A stretch of DNA of 64,000 nucleotides from a virus, in IMG/VR virus record IMGVR_UViG_3300021378_000020, positions 1 through 64,000 of that record; one strand, given 5' to 3'. Below the pieces are notes generated by a model, which was not told the DNA's origin, did not search any database, and saw only the letters and a list, made by a program, of their open reading frames with translations. Below, piece by piece: positions 50,750-60,050 of this stretch; position 1 is the first letter of the stretch; the number at the start of each line of letters is the position of its first letter. The position numbers and the translations under genes were made by a program.

Positions 50750-53700
50750 TATGTTACCAACGCAATAACACGTAGGTCTCTAGTTACCGGAGACTTGGAT
50801 GAATTGCTTGAGTGCATCACAATCTTTACTTGGAATGCGGTGAACTGGTCGGTATTAACAGTATATTCATAATCACGGAAGGTCGATGGATTGTCATCCG
50901 AAGGCAGTTCCTTGTCTATAGTAGCCTGTACCCATTCTGTAATAAAGTTACCCTCATCATCAGTTGCAACCAAGGCGTCTTCATCCGCTGTGACTCTTAC
51001 ATAAACCTCGAAGTCAGCAGGAGACGGACGGTTTGCTGCAAAGATTATCTTTAGGCCCACAGAGGATTCGTTAATTACTATTGGTACAGTTATATGTTGC
51101 GCTGCATCAGTACTATCAATAACATTCTCTAGGGCAAGAACAGATACCCTTTGGAGGTCGATGACCGGAGAAACCTTCGTGTCTTCTGTAGACAAGTTTA
51201 GGTTGAACTTCATTGTTTCTGAACCACCCGCATTATCCGAAGATGCGACAACACTAGGTAATGTATTAGTGTTATAGTCGTTTAAAAACACGGTCTTAGA
51301 TGTTGTTATTCCATAACCAAACTGATTGGTAGACCTAGAATCTCCATAGGAAGAAACCGAAGGACTAAACAGTTCAGTCGTAATAGTAGTTTTCTTCGGT
51401 GTGACGGTTTGTATTTGTGGAACAAACTCATCATAATACACTTGTTGAGATGCAGTTACATCATTACCACCACCCACCGCAGAAGATGTTGCAGGAGTTG
51501 CAACGGTAATGTCATATCCATTCCATGTTGGATTAGACACCAAGAAGGTGCCTTCGAAATCTGTTGAAGGTACTCCACCAATTGCATTAGGCACATCAGA
51601 TATAGATACTGTATCGTTATAACTAAATCCATGACCTTCGTGATAAACACGAACAGATGATGAACCTATAGTTGTTTCTAAGGGGTCTAGCCCCAATGTA
51701 ACTTTAGGTAACGATGCATTGTCAAGTACTAATGTACCCGAAGTATCAAAATCAGCACGGTCTAATTCGAACATTAAGTCTTTAGTCTGGTCTGGTGTCC
51801 ATGTGAAACCATTTTGAGATAGGAACAAAGAACCTAGAGTAGGCTGTCTTGTTACTCTATCTTCGCGTGAACCAATTATGTTCTCGTAGGTTTCAGCAAT
51901 ATAAGAGTTATATCCCACTGACTCAGCAAGTAAGATTATCGCATATTCTTCCCCACTTGTCAAGTAGATTGGTTCATCAAATTCAACGATTGTTGCTCGT
52001 CCGGTTAAGTAGGTTATACCATTTTCTTCCACATCAATAACCGGTGTTACTGTAATATCAGCAGGGTCAACAAACTTGACTGCGCCAGGTACGATACGTG
52101 TAGTAGGTATACCGTTCTCTACTGAACGAATCTGAACCTGTAGAGGAATGTTGTCGTCCTTGGTCTCCATGAAGATTCGCGCTTTAGTTATGAACAGACC
52201 ATTAGGGTTCTCTATTTGGTCAACGAAGAATGTCTGAGCGAGAGGGTCTTGACGACCAGCACGGACATTAAGCACTCGTGTTGTACGGATAGTTCTCTGC
52301 ACACTTTCGACGGTACCCGTTGAGGTGTAGTTCGCACGAGTTGAAGCCGTAGCTTCATTGTCGCTATTAACGCTCACATCAAGAAGTTTTAATTCATGAG
52401 TTCCAGTTCTAAAGTTAATTGTTGGTGTATTGGGTAAGAAGAAACTACCGACCAATTCACCATTAGCATCGGTTTGTAATGTGGTAGGGCCACCTAGGTC
52501 TGATGGATACTCAGTTGCATTCGCATACTGACTACCGAACTCTGTAGGGTCGTCCGAGAATATAGATGAAGATGATTCTTGTCTTACCCATGAACTCACC
52601 TCTTTATTACCAAAGTATGCGAACATCTTAGTGTTGGGACGTAGACCCTTTGCAGTAAAGTGGATTCTACGAGAACGCATGAATGGAACAATCTCGACAT
52701 CTGCAACCTGTTCACCAATAAAGTCCTGAATGCTACGAGTGGTTTCTCTGAAGGAAACGTCTCTTGGTATTGTAGTGAACAATCCATTATTTGTCAAGGT
52801 ATTATTAGAATTTCTTCCGGTACGCAATGCTTGACGCTGCCATAGGTCTGCATCGAAATTTTCGAATCGACGTACAGTGGTCTGCATGATAGACGGTAGA
52901 GTTCTAGTCTCAACCCACTCATCCGATGATGGAGAAAGCTCCATATGTCCGGTTTGAGTAAGCACCGCAAATGGATTCACGTTCATTGTATCTGTCGCAA
53001 GCAACTGTGATACTAGAGTAACGTCTGTATAAGGTAGAGTTACTAGGTCGCCATGTTTCTCAACAGCATCAACGTTGTCCGTACTATAAGAAAGACGGAC
53101 TGAGTTCTCGCGGAAGGATGGTTTCAACAATCCCCGTGGATCGATAGATGCGCGGTAGTTTAAGTTGTCGATATCTGAGAAGATGAAAGAACTAAAGTTG
53201 TCTGCAATGAAACCAGCCTTGGTACGTGCATTACCGTTGATATCTACTACAGTCAATGCATTGGTGTTCGACTCTAACAAACTCAGAGTGGTCAATTCGA
53301 ATAAGTCTGTAACACGTTGTTCCAGTTTACCGATGTCTTTCATCGTGAAACGTTTGTTTGGAATAAACGTACTAGTAAGGTCAGCGGTACCGAATGTGTA
53401 TGGGTTCAAACGGAACTTATACAACGCCATTGAACCTGTAGGAATCTCTGGTTCACGTGGGATTACATTGGACTCGCCTTGAATCAATTGTAGTTCACCG
53501 AATCCGATGTTACCACGACTGTCTACCGCATTAGCAACAAGGATATCGATACGCGGTAGATAGTATTGGATAGTGTTGATTGTAATTGCAGAAGCATTCT
53601 GTGGTAGTTCGGCTCTAACGTCGAACTCACCGGTGTAAGTGAATGCTCGGTCTGGACGGAAGTCCAACACATCACGCATAGAGATCACTTGACCTGTTGC

Positions 53701-55725
53701 TGCATTATAATCAGGAATAGTTTCGTAAGTGTCATCAACATATGAACTTGCGGCGAAGAAAACACCATCATCTTGGTGGTCATAGTAGGTGTAAGTGACC
53801 TGAATCTCAGAATCGCCACCACTTGGTATAAAATATCCAGACTTAATGTATACCACTACACGGTCATAGAAGTTATCACGTTGACCGCCATCTAAGTAGA
53901 ATTGGTAAGTGATATCTTCCGCATCTGCCCAATCAGTAGCAACATCATCTCTAAACTTAACCGATTGCAGAGCGATACCATCAACATTTTGTGTAAATAC
54001 TGGACGGGCCTGCCAATCTTGAGTAGGAATGGTCTGGGTTTGAACTCCAGTTGCAATTTGTTTGGTGCGTGGTTGCACATTACTAAGTTCCACGTAGTAT
54101 GCAATGTCGTATTCTTGTCCGGTAGTTAGACCACTGTATGTGCCTGACATATCTGGGGTAATCGACAGGATAGCACTTCCTGTATCACATATCACCCACT
54201 GACTTTGTTCTACACCAGAAAGACTAATCTCCCCGCTAACATCTGCTGTCTGTCTAGTATATCGTTGGATAGTGTAGTTAGCAGTAATAGGGTCTATAGA
54301 GGGTGTTGTTCTAGGTAGCGGGAACAATAAATTGTTGTTCGATGCTTCATGGATTATGCTGTCTACTAGTTTTATTTGTGGAGCTCCACCGCCTGGGATG
54401 TTATCTTCCATAACATCGGTTTCAGAAAAACTGTGGAAACCTCCATTTCCAAAAATAGCGCCCATGCGAATATTAAAGATATATACTCGAACACCAACAG
54501 CATCTCGTTGAACACCACGAACATTACAGTAACCAATGACAGAACCAGTAGAGTCTTTTAGTGTTTGGTAACCAAAGACATCGAAACTACCGAACCCTTC
54601 AGTTAGGGCTTCGTCAATATAAACGTAGTTACCATATGCGGCAGGTACTGGTTCATTTGTTTTCGTAATAAGGTCTCTTGACTTCGGCACATTGATATCT
54701 GTTGTACCTATCTCTAGTCGATATCCATCTACGTATGCAATACCTTCGGTAACATCTAGGTTAAGGTTATTAGCATCTTTCTCTTCAAAAATCGCCTTGA
54801 ACTCTTCTACTACGTAGTTACCAGACTCTTCTTTTGTACGTTGTGCAAGAAGGTCATTGATTCGGTTGTATGAGTCGAAGGTAGTTACTTCGCGAGTAAT
54901 GATACCATCAACAACACGTGCAACAAATACAAAGTTCTCTTCTGCTATTACTTGGTCGCGTGTAGTGGGTACTAATTTAATCTGGTATCGATGCGCGCCA
55001 GGAGCTGTTGCATCTGGAACTTCTCCTTGATTGTCGTAGAGACTATTGTCTTCACCTTCGGTGATAATCGCCTCTTCAATACGGAATCCAATATCTGCGG
55101 TTGGTAGTGCACTGTATTTGTTAATGAACGAACTACCACCTTCCATGTAGACGAAGTGGTTCTGTACAAAAAAGTCGCCTGCAGCAAAGTATGCTTTAGT
55201 TCCCTTACCGACAGCAGGAATGGGGTCTGCGCTGTCATCAATAACAACAATAGAAGAATTTGAAGTACCGTCTAGTGCTACTAGAGTGTCGAGAGAGGAT
55301 ACCCGAGGAGCGACAGTATTGTCAGAGGCCTCAGAAGTGTCTGTGTACTGTACGTATAGTGTAGCAGGGTCGCCATTAACGGACTCGACAACTTCGATTA
55401 CCTTACATTCGATACCTTTAACTACTAAAGTTCCGTTAGTTAGGGTTTTACCCAGTAGGTCTGGGCCCAGGATACTAATAGGGTCTAGTCGAATATACTC
55501 TAATGTATTGTCTACAGTCGCGCCGCCTGGATTTACCAGAGCACCTTCTTTGAAAATGTTACGACCGAATCGTGCAATCTCTTCTTGGATGATTGTTTGT
55601 GATTCGATTAACTCACGTGCTTGTAGTGCACGTCCAGAGTTGAACAATACACGATGATAACCTTTTTCAGCATCATAAAAATCGCGATATGTTTCTTTAA
55701 AAATTTTATTTGTAAAATCTACCAT
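50749..55725 (-). CDS. Giant baseplate/tail structural protein (DUF4815-type)
   Basis: A 1658-residue protein starting 'FKETYRDFYDAEKGYHRVLFNSGRALQARELIESQTIIQEEIARFGRNIFKEGALVNPGG' in pieces, the signature of DUF4815 virion proteins of T4-like marine phages. The rest is a series of beta-rich domains with many Asp/Thr/Ser, including Ig-like stretches. It directly follows gp8, in the place of T4 gp9/gp10, so a baseplate-to-fibre connector is likely. No cleavage or catalytic motif is seen. Confidence 0.82.
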   Translation of the reverse strand: MVDFTNKIFKETYRDFYDAEKGYHRVLFNSGRALQARELIESQTIIQEEIARFGRNIFKEGALVNPGGATVDNTLEYIRLDPISILGPDLLGKTLTNGTLVVKGIECKVIEVVESVNGDPATLYVQYTDTSEASDNTVAPRVSSLDTLVALDGTSNSSIVVIDDSADPIPAVGKGTKAYFAAGDFFVQNHFVYMEGGSSFINKYSALPTADIGFRIEEAIITEGEDNSLYDNQGEVPDATAPGAHRYQIKLVPTTRDQVIAEENFVFVARVVDGIITREVTTFDSYNRINDLLAQRTKEESGNYVVEEFKAIFEEKDANNLNLDVTEGIAYVDGYRLEIGTTDINVPKSRDLITKTNEPVPAAYGNYVYIDEALTEGFGSFDVFGYQTLKDSTGSVIGYCNVRGVQRDAVGVRVYIFNIRMGAIFGNGGFHSFSETDVMEDNIPGGGAPQIKLVDSIIHEASNNNLLFPLPRTTPSIDPITANYTIQRYTRQTADVSGEISLSGVEQSQWVICDTGSAILSITPDMSGTYSGLTTGQEYDIAYYVELSNVQPRTKQIATGVQTQTIPTQDWQARPVFTQNVDGIALQSVKFRDDVATDWADAEDITYQFYLDGGQRDNFYDRVVVYIKSGYFIPSGGDSEIQVTYTYYDHQDDGVFFAASSYVDDTYETIPDYNAATGQVISMRDVLDFRPDRAFTYTGEFDVRAELPQNASAITINTIQYYLPRIDILVANAVDSRGNIGFGELQLIQGESNVIPREPEIPTGSMALYKFRLNPYTFGTADLTSTFIPNKRFTMKDIGKLEQRVTDLFELTTLSLLESNTNALTVVDINGNARTKAGFIADNFSSFIFSDIDNLNYRASIDPRGLLKPSFRENSVRLSYSTDNVDAVEKHGDLVTLPYTDVTLVSQLLATDTMNVNPFAVLTQTGHMELSPSSDEWVETRTLPSIMQTTVRRFENFDADLWQRQALRTGRNSNNTLTNNGLFTTIPRDVSFRETTRSIQDFIGEQVADVEIVPFMRSRRIHFTAKGLRPNTKMFAYFGNKEVSSWVRQESSSSIFSDDPTEFGSQYANATEYPSDLGGPTTLQTDANGELVGSFFLPNTPTINFRTGTHELKLLDVSVNSDNEATASTRANYTSTGTVESVQRTIRTTRVLNVRAGRQDPLAQTFFVDQIENPNGLFITKARIFMETKDDNIPLQVQIRSVENGIPTTRIVPGAVKFVDPADITVTPVIDVEENGITYLTGRATIVEFDEPIYLTSGEEYAIILLAESVGYNSYIAETYENIIGSREDRVTRQPTLGSLFLSQNGFTWTPDQTKDLMFELDRADFDTSGTLVLDNASLPKVTLGLDPLETTIGSSSVRVYHEGHGFSYNDTVSISDVPNAIGGVPSTDFEGTFLVSNPTWNGYDITVATPATSSAVGGGNDVTASQQVYYDEFVPQIQTVTPKKTTITTELFSPSVSSYGDSRSTNQFGYGITTSKTVFLNDYNTNTLPSVVASSDNAGGSETMKFNLNLSTEDTKVSPVIDLQRVSVLALENVIDSTDAAQHITVPIVINESSVGLKIIFAANRPSPADFEVYVRVTADEDALVATDDEGNFITEWVQATIDKELPSDDNPSTFRDYEYTVNTDQFTAFQVKIVMHSSNSSKSPVTRDLRVIALVT

Positions 55726-55734
55726 GATTTAATC

Positions 55735-57066
55735 CTAAACGGTTATGACTATCTTAATGTCTTCTTGTTGTTCTGCATCACGTCGTATTCTTGCGCGGTT
55801 CTCAATATATAGGACATCACCAGAGAACCGATTTATACCATTTGAATGAGAAAGAGATTCGACCTCTCCCGATACCGCGACACCTGATTGAGTTACCGAC
55901 TCTCCTACTTGGAATTGAGCGAACCCTGTAGATTCGTTTTGGTGGTAATAAACTACGGTATCAGCAGACTCATCAACGTAAGCAACTGCACCGGAGATAG
56001 CACCTGTGATGGTCGCACCGGAATCAAACGGAGAAGAGGTCACAAGAGTTATGGTCGATAGTACTTTAGCGGAAGTAGCAACGAACGGGGAATTTTCTGG
56101 TGTCAGTGGATTCTTAATAACACCCATTTGTCGGAAAGAGTTCTCTACAATAAAGGTATCATCTACAACACCGTCTGGTTTGATATTTATTAGAACTGCA
56201 TTTGTTTTCAAATCATCTATAGGGTCAAAACCAATACCGTTTGGACTAGTCACGATTGCACGTATTTCACAACCATAGCCACCACCGCCACCAACATCAA
56301 ATGATGCATAGGTATATCCTGACCCGAAGTCAGTCATTTCAATTCTAGTAACCACTCCTTCAGATATGTGAGCAACCGCAGTTGCACCAACACCATTACC
56401 AATTACGGTTAATGTAGGTGCTGTAGTGTAACCAGAACCGCCATTCTCAACAGATGCACTAATTATTTGTCCACCGACCGCACCTGCCTTAACAACTGCC
56501 TGAAGGTCTTCGATAGGGTCGCCCTCTTCAATAGACTCTGCATCTTGTACAGGAATGTGGTTTGATGATAGGAACTGATAGATTGTTTCTGGGGTTAAGG
56601 AATATAAAAACTTCCAAGTGTAACCGTCTGCCGTGGTGAAGACATCTTCGTAGGGAACATTGAGTAGACCATAGTTAGGTTCTATCATTGATGGCTTAGG
56701 CGACCCGTCCAAATTCTTGGCGTGGTCTAAACAGATGTATACTTCTTTCGCATCGTTCAACACGTACCACGGAGTTGTGTTATCTGGGTCAACAGCATCG
56801 TCCCAACCAGCGTAAATAGTACCTGAAGACCAGTTCACTCTTTTTGCTACAAACGTAGAACCTTCGACCTTCTTTACTGATTGCAAGTTGTTGCGAAACT
56901 CTCTTTCTTCGAATGGGGAATCGATAGGTGGAATTACTGTATCTTCAGCATTGAAGAGATCCGACTTACCAATACCGATATAGTATTCATTAGAAGAGTT
57001 TTGGATATCTTCTAGAAGACTTCTCGCTAAAGTCCTACCCATTGTTTGTCTTACTATAGCTGGCAT
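55735..57066 (-). CDS. 8: Baseplate wedge protein (gp8-like)
   Basis: A 443-residue protein with the gp8 pattern: 'NEYYIGIGKSDLF' (about 26-38), 'FEEREFRNNLQSVKKVEGSTFVAKRVNWSSGTIY' in pieces, 'PWYVLNDAKEVYICLDHAKN', and 'DGYTWKFLYSLTPE'. It is longer than T4 gp8 (334), with a glycine-rich middle ('NGGSGYTTAPTLTVIGNG', 'GSGYTYASFDVGGGGG') that looks like a repeated small beta unit inserted in the wedge. A late promoter lies 37 nt upstream. Confidence 0.85.
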   Translation of the reverse strand: MPAIVRQTMGRTLARSLLEDIQNSSNEYYIGIGKSDLFNAEDTVIPPIDSPFEEREFRNNLQSVKKVEGSTFVAKRVNWSSGTIYAGWDDAVDPDNTTPWYVLNDAKEVYICLDHAKNLDGSPKPSMIEPNYGLLNVPYEDVFTTADGYTWKFLYSLTPETIYQFLSSNHIPVQDAESIEEGDPIEDLQAVVKAGAVGGQIISASVENGGSGYTTAPTLTVIGNGVGATAVAHISEGVVTRIEMTDFGSGYTYASFDVGGGGGYGCEIRAIVTSPNGIGFDPIDDLKTNAVLINIKPDGVVDDTFIVENSFRQMGVIKNPLTPENSPFVATSAKVLSTITLVTSSPFDSGATITGAISGAVAYVDESADTVVYYHQNESTGFAQFQVGESVTQSGVAVSGEVESLSHSNGINRFSGDVLYIENRARIRRDAEQQEDIKIVITV

Positions 57067-57102
57067 TTTTATGTCCTGTGCAGTGTTGAAAACATTTGTA
57101 GT

Positions 57103-57110
57103 TATTTATA
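57103..57110 (-). promoter_or_regulatory. T4-type late promoter upstream of gp8
   Basis: Exact TATAAATA on the minus strand in the gap between the DUF6445-like oxygenase and gp8. Confidence 0.85.
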
Positions 57111-57138
57111 ACAATTATAAGGCATTATTTTTAATTTT

Positions 57139-57690
57139 CTATTTCGCATCAAAGAAAAATGTCTGAAATAATCGTCCACTTTCTTTATCCACCCCAAAGC
57201 CAGGGATTGTTGAGCGATGATAGTTCATGGAATCGTATATAATTGCACGGTTGTAAACATTCTTTACTTCGGTCACTGTCTCCCAATCATCAAGAGAGGT
57301 AGACACTTCGTTGAAGTCTGGGAGACCTTCTTTGTGCTTCATTATACCTGTTGCCTTATGTCGATACATTGAGGTACCTGAGTCGAGCATAGGGTTGGGG
57401 TGTAGGTATACTACTGCTGCATATGACATCGCATCATGATGAACCCAAGTAGTGTCTCGCCAAGTAGTATACTGAAACGATGTGTTGTACTCATCCAGAG
57501 GGAAATGTGTAATCTCTTTATTCAATACGTTTTCAAAAGTTTTCTTTATTTCTTCGATATAATTTTCATCGTCCGAACACGGTTTAGTCCGGAGGCCAGG
57601 ATAGTTCCCTACAATATCGAAGTCTAACTGGAGAGCAAATTCTCGAACGGAATCTGGGTTTGCGTAAAAATCATCAATCACATATATCAT
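57139..57690 (-). CDS. 2OG-Fe(II) oxygenase-like protein (DUF6445 type) next to the collagen-like fibre
   Basis: A 183-residue protein with start 'IYVIDDFYANPDSVREFAL' (typical of DUF6445/2OG_FeII_5-like proteins). The metal motif is 'WVHHDAMSYAAVVYLHP' (H-x-D, about 98-102), the distal His is in 'YDSMNYHRST' (about 159) and the Arg in 'GRLFQTFFF' (about 173). Complete triad, so probably active. It is the gene directly after the collagen-like fibre, separated by a terminator, and has its own late promoter at 57751-57758. Collagens elsewhere are hydroxylated on Pro and Lys by 2OG enzymes, so that fibre is an obvious candidate substrate; this is inference. Confidence 0.78.
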   Translation of the reverse strand: MIYVIDDFYANPDSVREFALQLDFDIVGNYPGLRTKPCSDDENYIEEIKKTFENVLNKEITHFPLDEYNTSFQYTTWRDTTWVHHDAMSYAAVVYLHPNPMLDSGTSMYRHKATGIMKHKEGLPDFNEVSTSLDDWETVTEVKNVYNRAIIYDSMNYHRSTIPGFGVDKESGRLFQTFFFDAK

Positions 57691-57706
57691 ATAATCATTC
57701 TCTAAT

Positions 57707-57726
57707 AAAAAAGGGGCCGGAGCCCC
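57707..57726 (-). terminator. Intrinsic terminator after the collagen-like fibre
   Basis: GGGGC-TCCG-GCCCC on the minus strand followed by six T. Confidence 0.93.
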
Positions 57727-57750
57727 TTACAAATTAATTGTCCATATCGG

Positions 57751-57758
57751 TATTTATA
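57751..57758 (-). promoter_or_regulatory. T4-type late promoter for the DUF6445-like oxygenase
   Basis: Exact TATAAATA on the minus strand overlapping the last codon and stop of the collagen-like gene and upstream of its terminator, 61 nt before the oxygenase ATG. Transcripts from here would have to pass that terminator. Confidence 0.65.
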
Positions 57759-60030
57759 ACTTACCTAAACGAACTCTTACTTTACTGTTTTCGATAATCT
57801 GTATGTTATCATCTTCAAATTTTATTTGTGAAGTTCCAGAAACGGCATCCTTAATTCCTTCTAGAGATAATATACCACCCGAAGTAATCTCGCCGAAAGG
57901 AACGTCGGTAGTACTATTGATACTTCCACCTTGATACTGATAAACGCGTCCTGTTCCCACAGACCAATATATGTCGTTCTGTAGTACCTCGTTAGTACCA
58001 CGGTATTGTCGGACTAAATCTGACTTAGACCCTGCACCATAATCTGGGTTTATTGTAGCATCCGTGTCAAATACAATTGCATTACCAGCAGAACCTGCTG
58101 AACCAGTAGGCCCCTGTGGCCCTTGTGCACCCTGCGCGCCAACATTACCCTGTAGACCAGTAGCACCCTGTAGACCAGTAGGGCCCTGAGCACCTTGAGC
58201 ACCAACATTACCTTGTGGCCCCTGAAGACCAGTATCTCCTTTCGGGCCTGCATCTCCTTGTGGGCCTGCTATACCTTGTGGCCCTTGCGCACCTGTTTCA
58301 CCTTTAGCACCTGTGTCACCTTTTGCTCCGGCGGCTCCAGTTGGCCCTTGGATACCAGTATCCCCTTTAGGCCCGGCATCTCCCTGAGGCCCAGCGATAC
58401 CTTGAGCACCTTGTAGACCAGTAGGGCCCTGATCACCAACGTCTCCTTTAGCACCAACAGAACCTTGTGGCCCCTGTGCACCTTGTGGCCCGGTGTCTCC
58501 GGTTAAACCTCTTGGGCCGACCAAACCTTGTGGGCCTGCTATACCTTGTGGGCCAGTGTCTCCTTGAAGACCTATCTCACCTTGAGCTCCTTGCAGTCCC
58601 TGTGCACCTATGTTACCTTGAAGTCCCTGTTCACCTTGGTCTCCCTTTTCTCCAACGTCTCCTTGAAGTCCTTGAGGGCCTTGAGCTCCTTGCTCACCTT
58701 GTAATCCAGTTGGGCCAATAGGGCCCTGAAGACCCTGTGGGCCTTGAGCTCCTTGATCACCAATCGGGCCTTGAGCACCAACTGTTAGAAACGCATCTAA
58801 GAAACTACTTGACGTAATGTTTGAGGCAACAGCAGCAATCGCATATATCTGCCAGTTGATGTTAGTAACACCGCCTGGCACTGCGGTTGGGTTTGGATTC
58901 CACAAGTAAGTACCACCATTAGTTTGGTAGATACCACCAGTCAAAGAGGTTCCCGTAGGCTGTAGGTCGTTCGGGTCATAGTCTCTAGGGGCATTAGTAT
59001 AGTATGGGAAGTTTGTTTCACCAGTTGCACCGGCAGCACCCTGCTGTCCGGAACTACCTTGTAAACCAGTTGGGCCTGGTAGACCAGTCTCCCCTTGTGG
59101 GCCTTGAGCACCAGCGTCACCCTGTAAACCTTGTGGGCCCACAGGGCCTTGTGCGCCTTGTAAACCAGTTGGGCCTACGTCACCTTGAGCTCCTTGCTCA
59201 CCTTGTGCACCAATAGCACCTTGAAGACCTTGCTCTCCCTTCTCTCCAATATCACCTTGTGCACCAGTCTCACCTTGACTACCTTGGACACCGATTTCAC
59301 CCTGTGGGCCAGGAAGTCCCTGCGGCCCAGTTTCTCCCTGATTACCTTGAAGACCCTGAAGACCTATAGGGCCGATTGGGCCAGTATCACCTTGTTCACC
59401 TTGGTCACCTTTGATACCTTGAAGACCAGTTGACCCTACCTCACCTTGAGCTCCTTGCTCGCCTTGGTTACCTTGGACACCAATTTCTCCTTGAAGACCT
59501 ATAGGCCCTTGAGCTCCTTGCTCGCCTTGGTCGCCTTTGATACCTTGGTCTCCTTGGGGCCCAGGAAGTCCTTGTGGGCCTTGAGCACCGACTTCACCTG
59601 CTAATCCTTGTGGGCCTTGTTCGCCAGTATTACCCTGAGCACCCTGTTCACCAACAGCGCCAGGAGCACCAGCAGGGCCTTGTTCACCAGCAGGGCCTGC
59701 GGCACCCATCATAGCGATACGTGTTGGTGGTTCCCACGGTGCTGGAATAGAGTCTCCGGTCGCTGGGTTACCGTTTACAAATCGTCTGCATTGCCAAAGG
59801 ACTGGGAAAGAAGTGCTTAGGTCTCCTTGGAAAGTAGTCCAAGAGATTCCATCAACCGCACCGGCCGGAGAAGGTAGACCATAAGTCCAACTATCACTAG
59901 GAAGTTGGGTCGATAGGAAATCCCCAGCATCATCGATACTGGAGATTGTTTTAGTATAAATGTACTCAAAGCCAGACGCATCATATAGATCTGTAAAGGT
60001 TATAGATTGTGAGGCTCTTATAGTTGCCAT
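57754..60030 (-). CDS. Collagen-like tail fibre protein
   Basis: A 758-residue protein starting at the ATG at 60030, with AGGAAG upstream; a TTG at 60045 is less likely. After a 105-residue head domain come two uninterrupted Gly-X-Y blocks of about 78 triplets each (about residues 107-340 and 415-648), separated by a 75-residue non-collagen domain ('TNFPYYTNAPRDYDPN...'). The C-terminal 100 residues end in 'IQIIENSKVRVRLGKL'. Y positions are mostly Gln, with Pro in GLP (three times) and Lys in GIK/GEK/GAK/GPK, the contexts hydroxylated in animal collagen. It should form a trimeric rod. Located between fibre proteins and a 2OG oxygenase gene. Confidence 0.92.
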   Translation of the reverse strand: MATIRASQSITFTDLYDASGFEYIYTKTISSIDDAGDFLSTQLPSDSWTYGLPSPAGAVDGISWTTFQGDLSTSFPVLWQCRRFVNGNPATGDSIPAPWEPPTRIAMMGAAGPAGEQGPAGAPGAVGEQGAQGNTGEQGPQGLAGEVGAQGPQGLPGPQGDQGIKGDQGEQGAQGPIGLQGEIGVQGNQGEQGAQGEVGSTGLQGIKGDQGEQGDTGPIGPIGLQGLQGNQGETGPQGLPGPQGEIGVQGSQGETGAQGDIGEKGEQGLQGAIGAQGEQGAQGDVGPTGLQGAQGPVGPQGLQGDAGAQGPQGETGLPGPTGLQGSSGQQGAAGATGETNFPYYTNAPRDYDPNDLQPTGTSLTGGIYQTNGGTYLWNPNPTAVPGGVTNINWQIYAIAAVASNITSSSFLDAFLTVGAQGPIGDQGAQGPQGLQGPIGPTGLQGEQGAQGPQGLQGDVGEKGDQGEQGLQGNIGAQGLQGAQGEIGLQGDTGPQGIAGPQGLVGPRGLTGDTGPQGAQGPQGSVGAKGDVGDQGPTGLQGAQGIAGPQGDAGPKGDTGIQGPTGAAGAKGDTGAKGETGAQGPQGIAGPQGDAGPKGDTGLQGPQGNVGAQGAQGPTGLQGATGLQGNVGAQGAQGPQGPTGSAGSAGNAIVFDTDATINPDYGAGSKSDLVRQYRGTNEVLQNDIYWSVGTGRVYQYQGGSINSTTDVPFGEITSGGILSLEGIKDAVSGTSQIKFEDDNIQIIENSKVRVRLGKL
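58085..58785 (-). repeat. Collagen-type 9-bp coding repeat, C-terminal block
   Basis: About 78 consecutive Gly-X-Y codon triplets. Codons vary between repeats, so it is kept at protein level. Confidence 0.92.
59010..59710 (-). repeat. Collagen-type 9-bp coding repeat, N-terminal block
   Basis: About 78 consecutive Gly-X-Y codon triplets, similar in length to the other block. Confidence 0.92.
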
Positions 60031-60050
60031 TTTACTTCCTACCAATTAAT

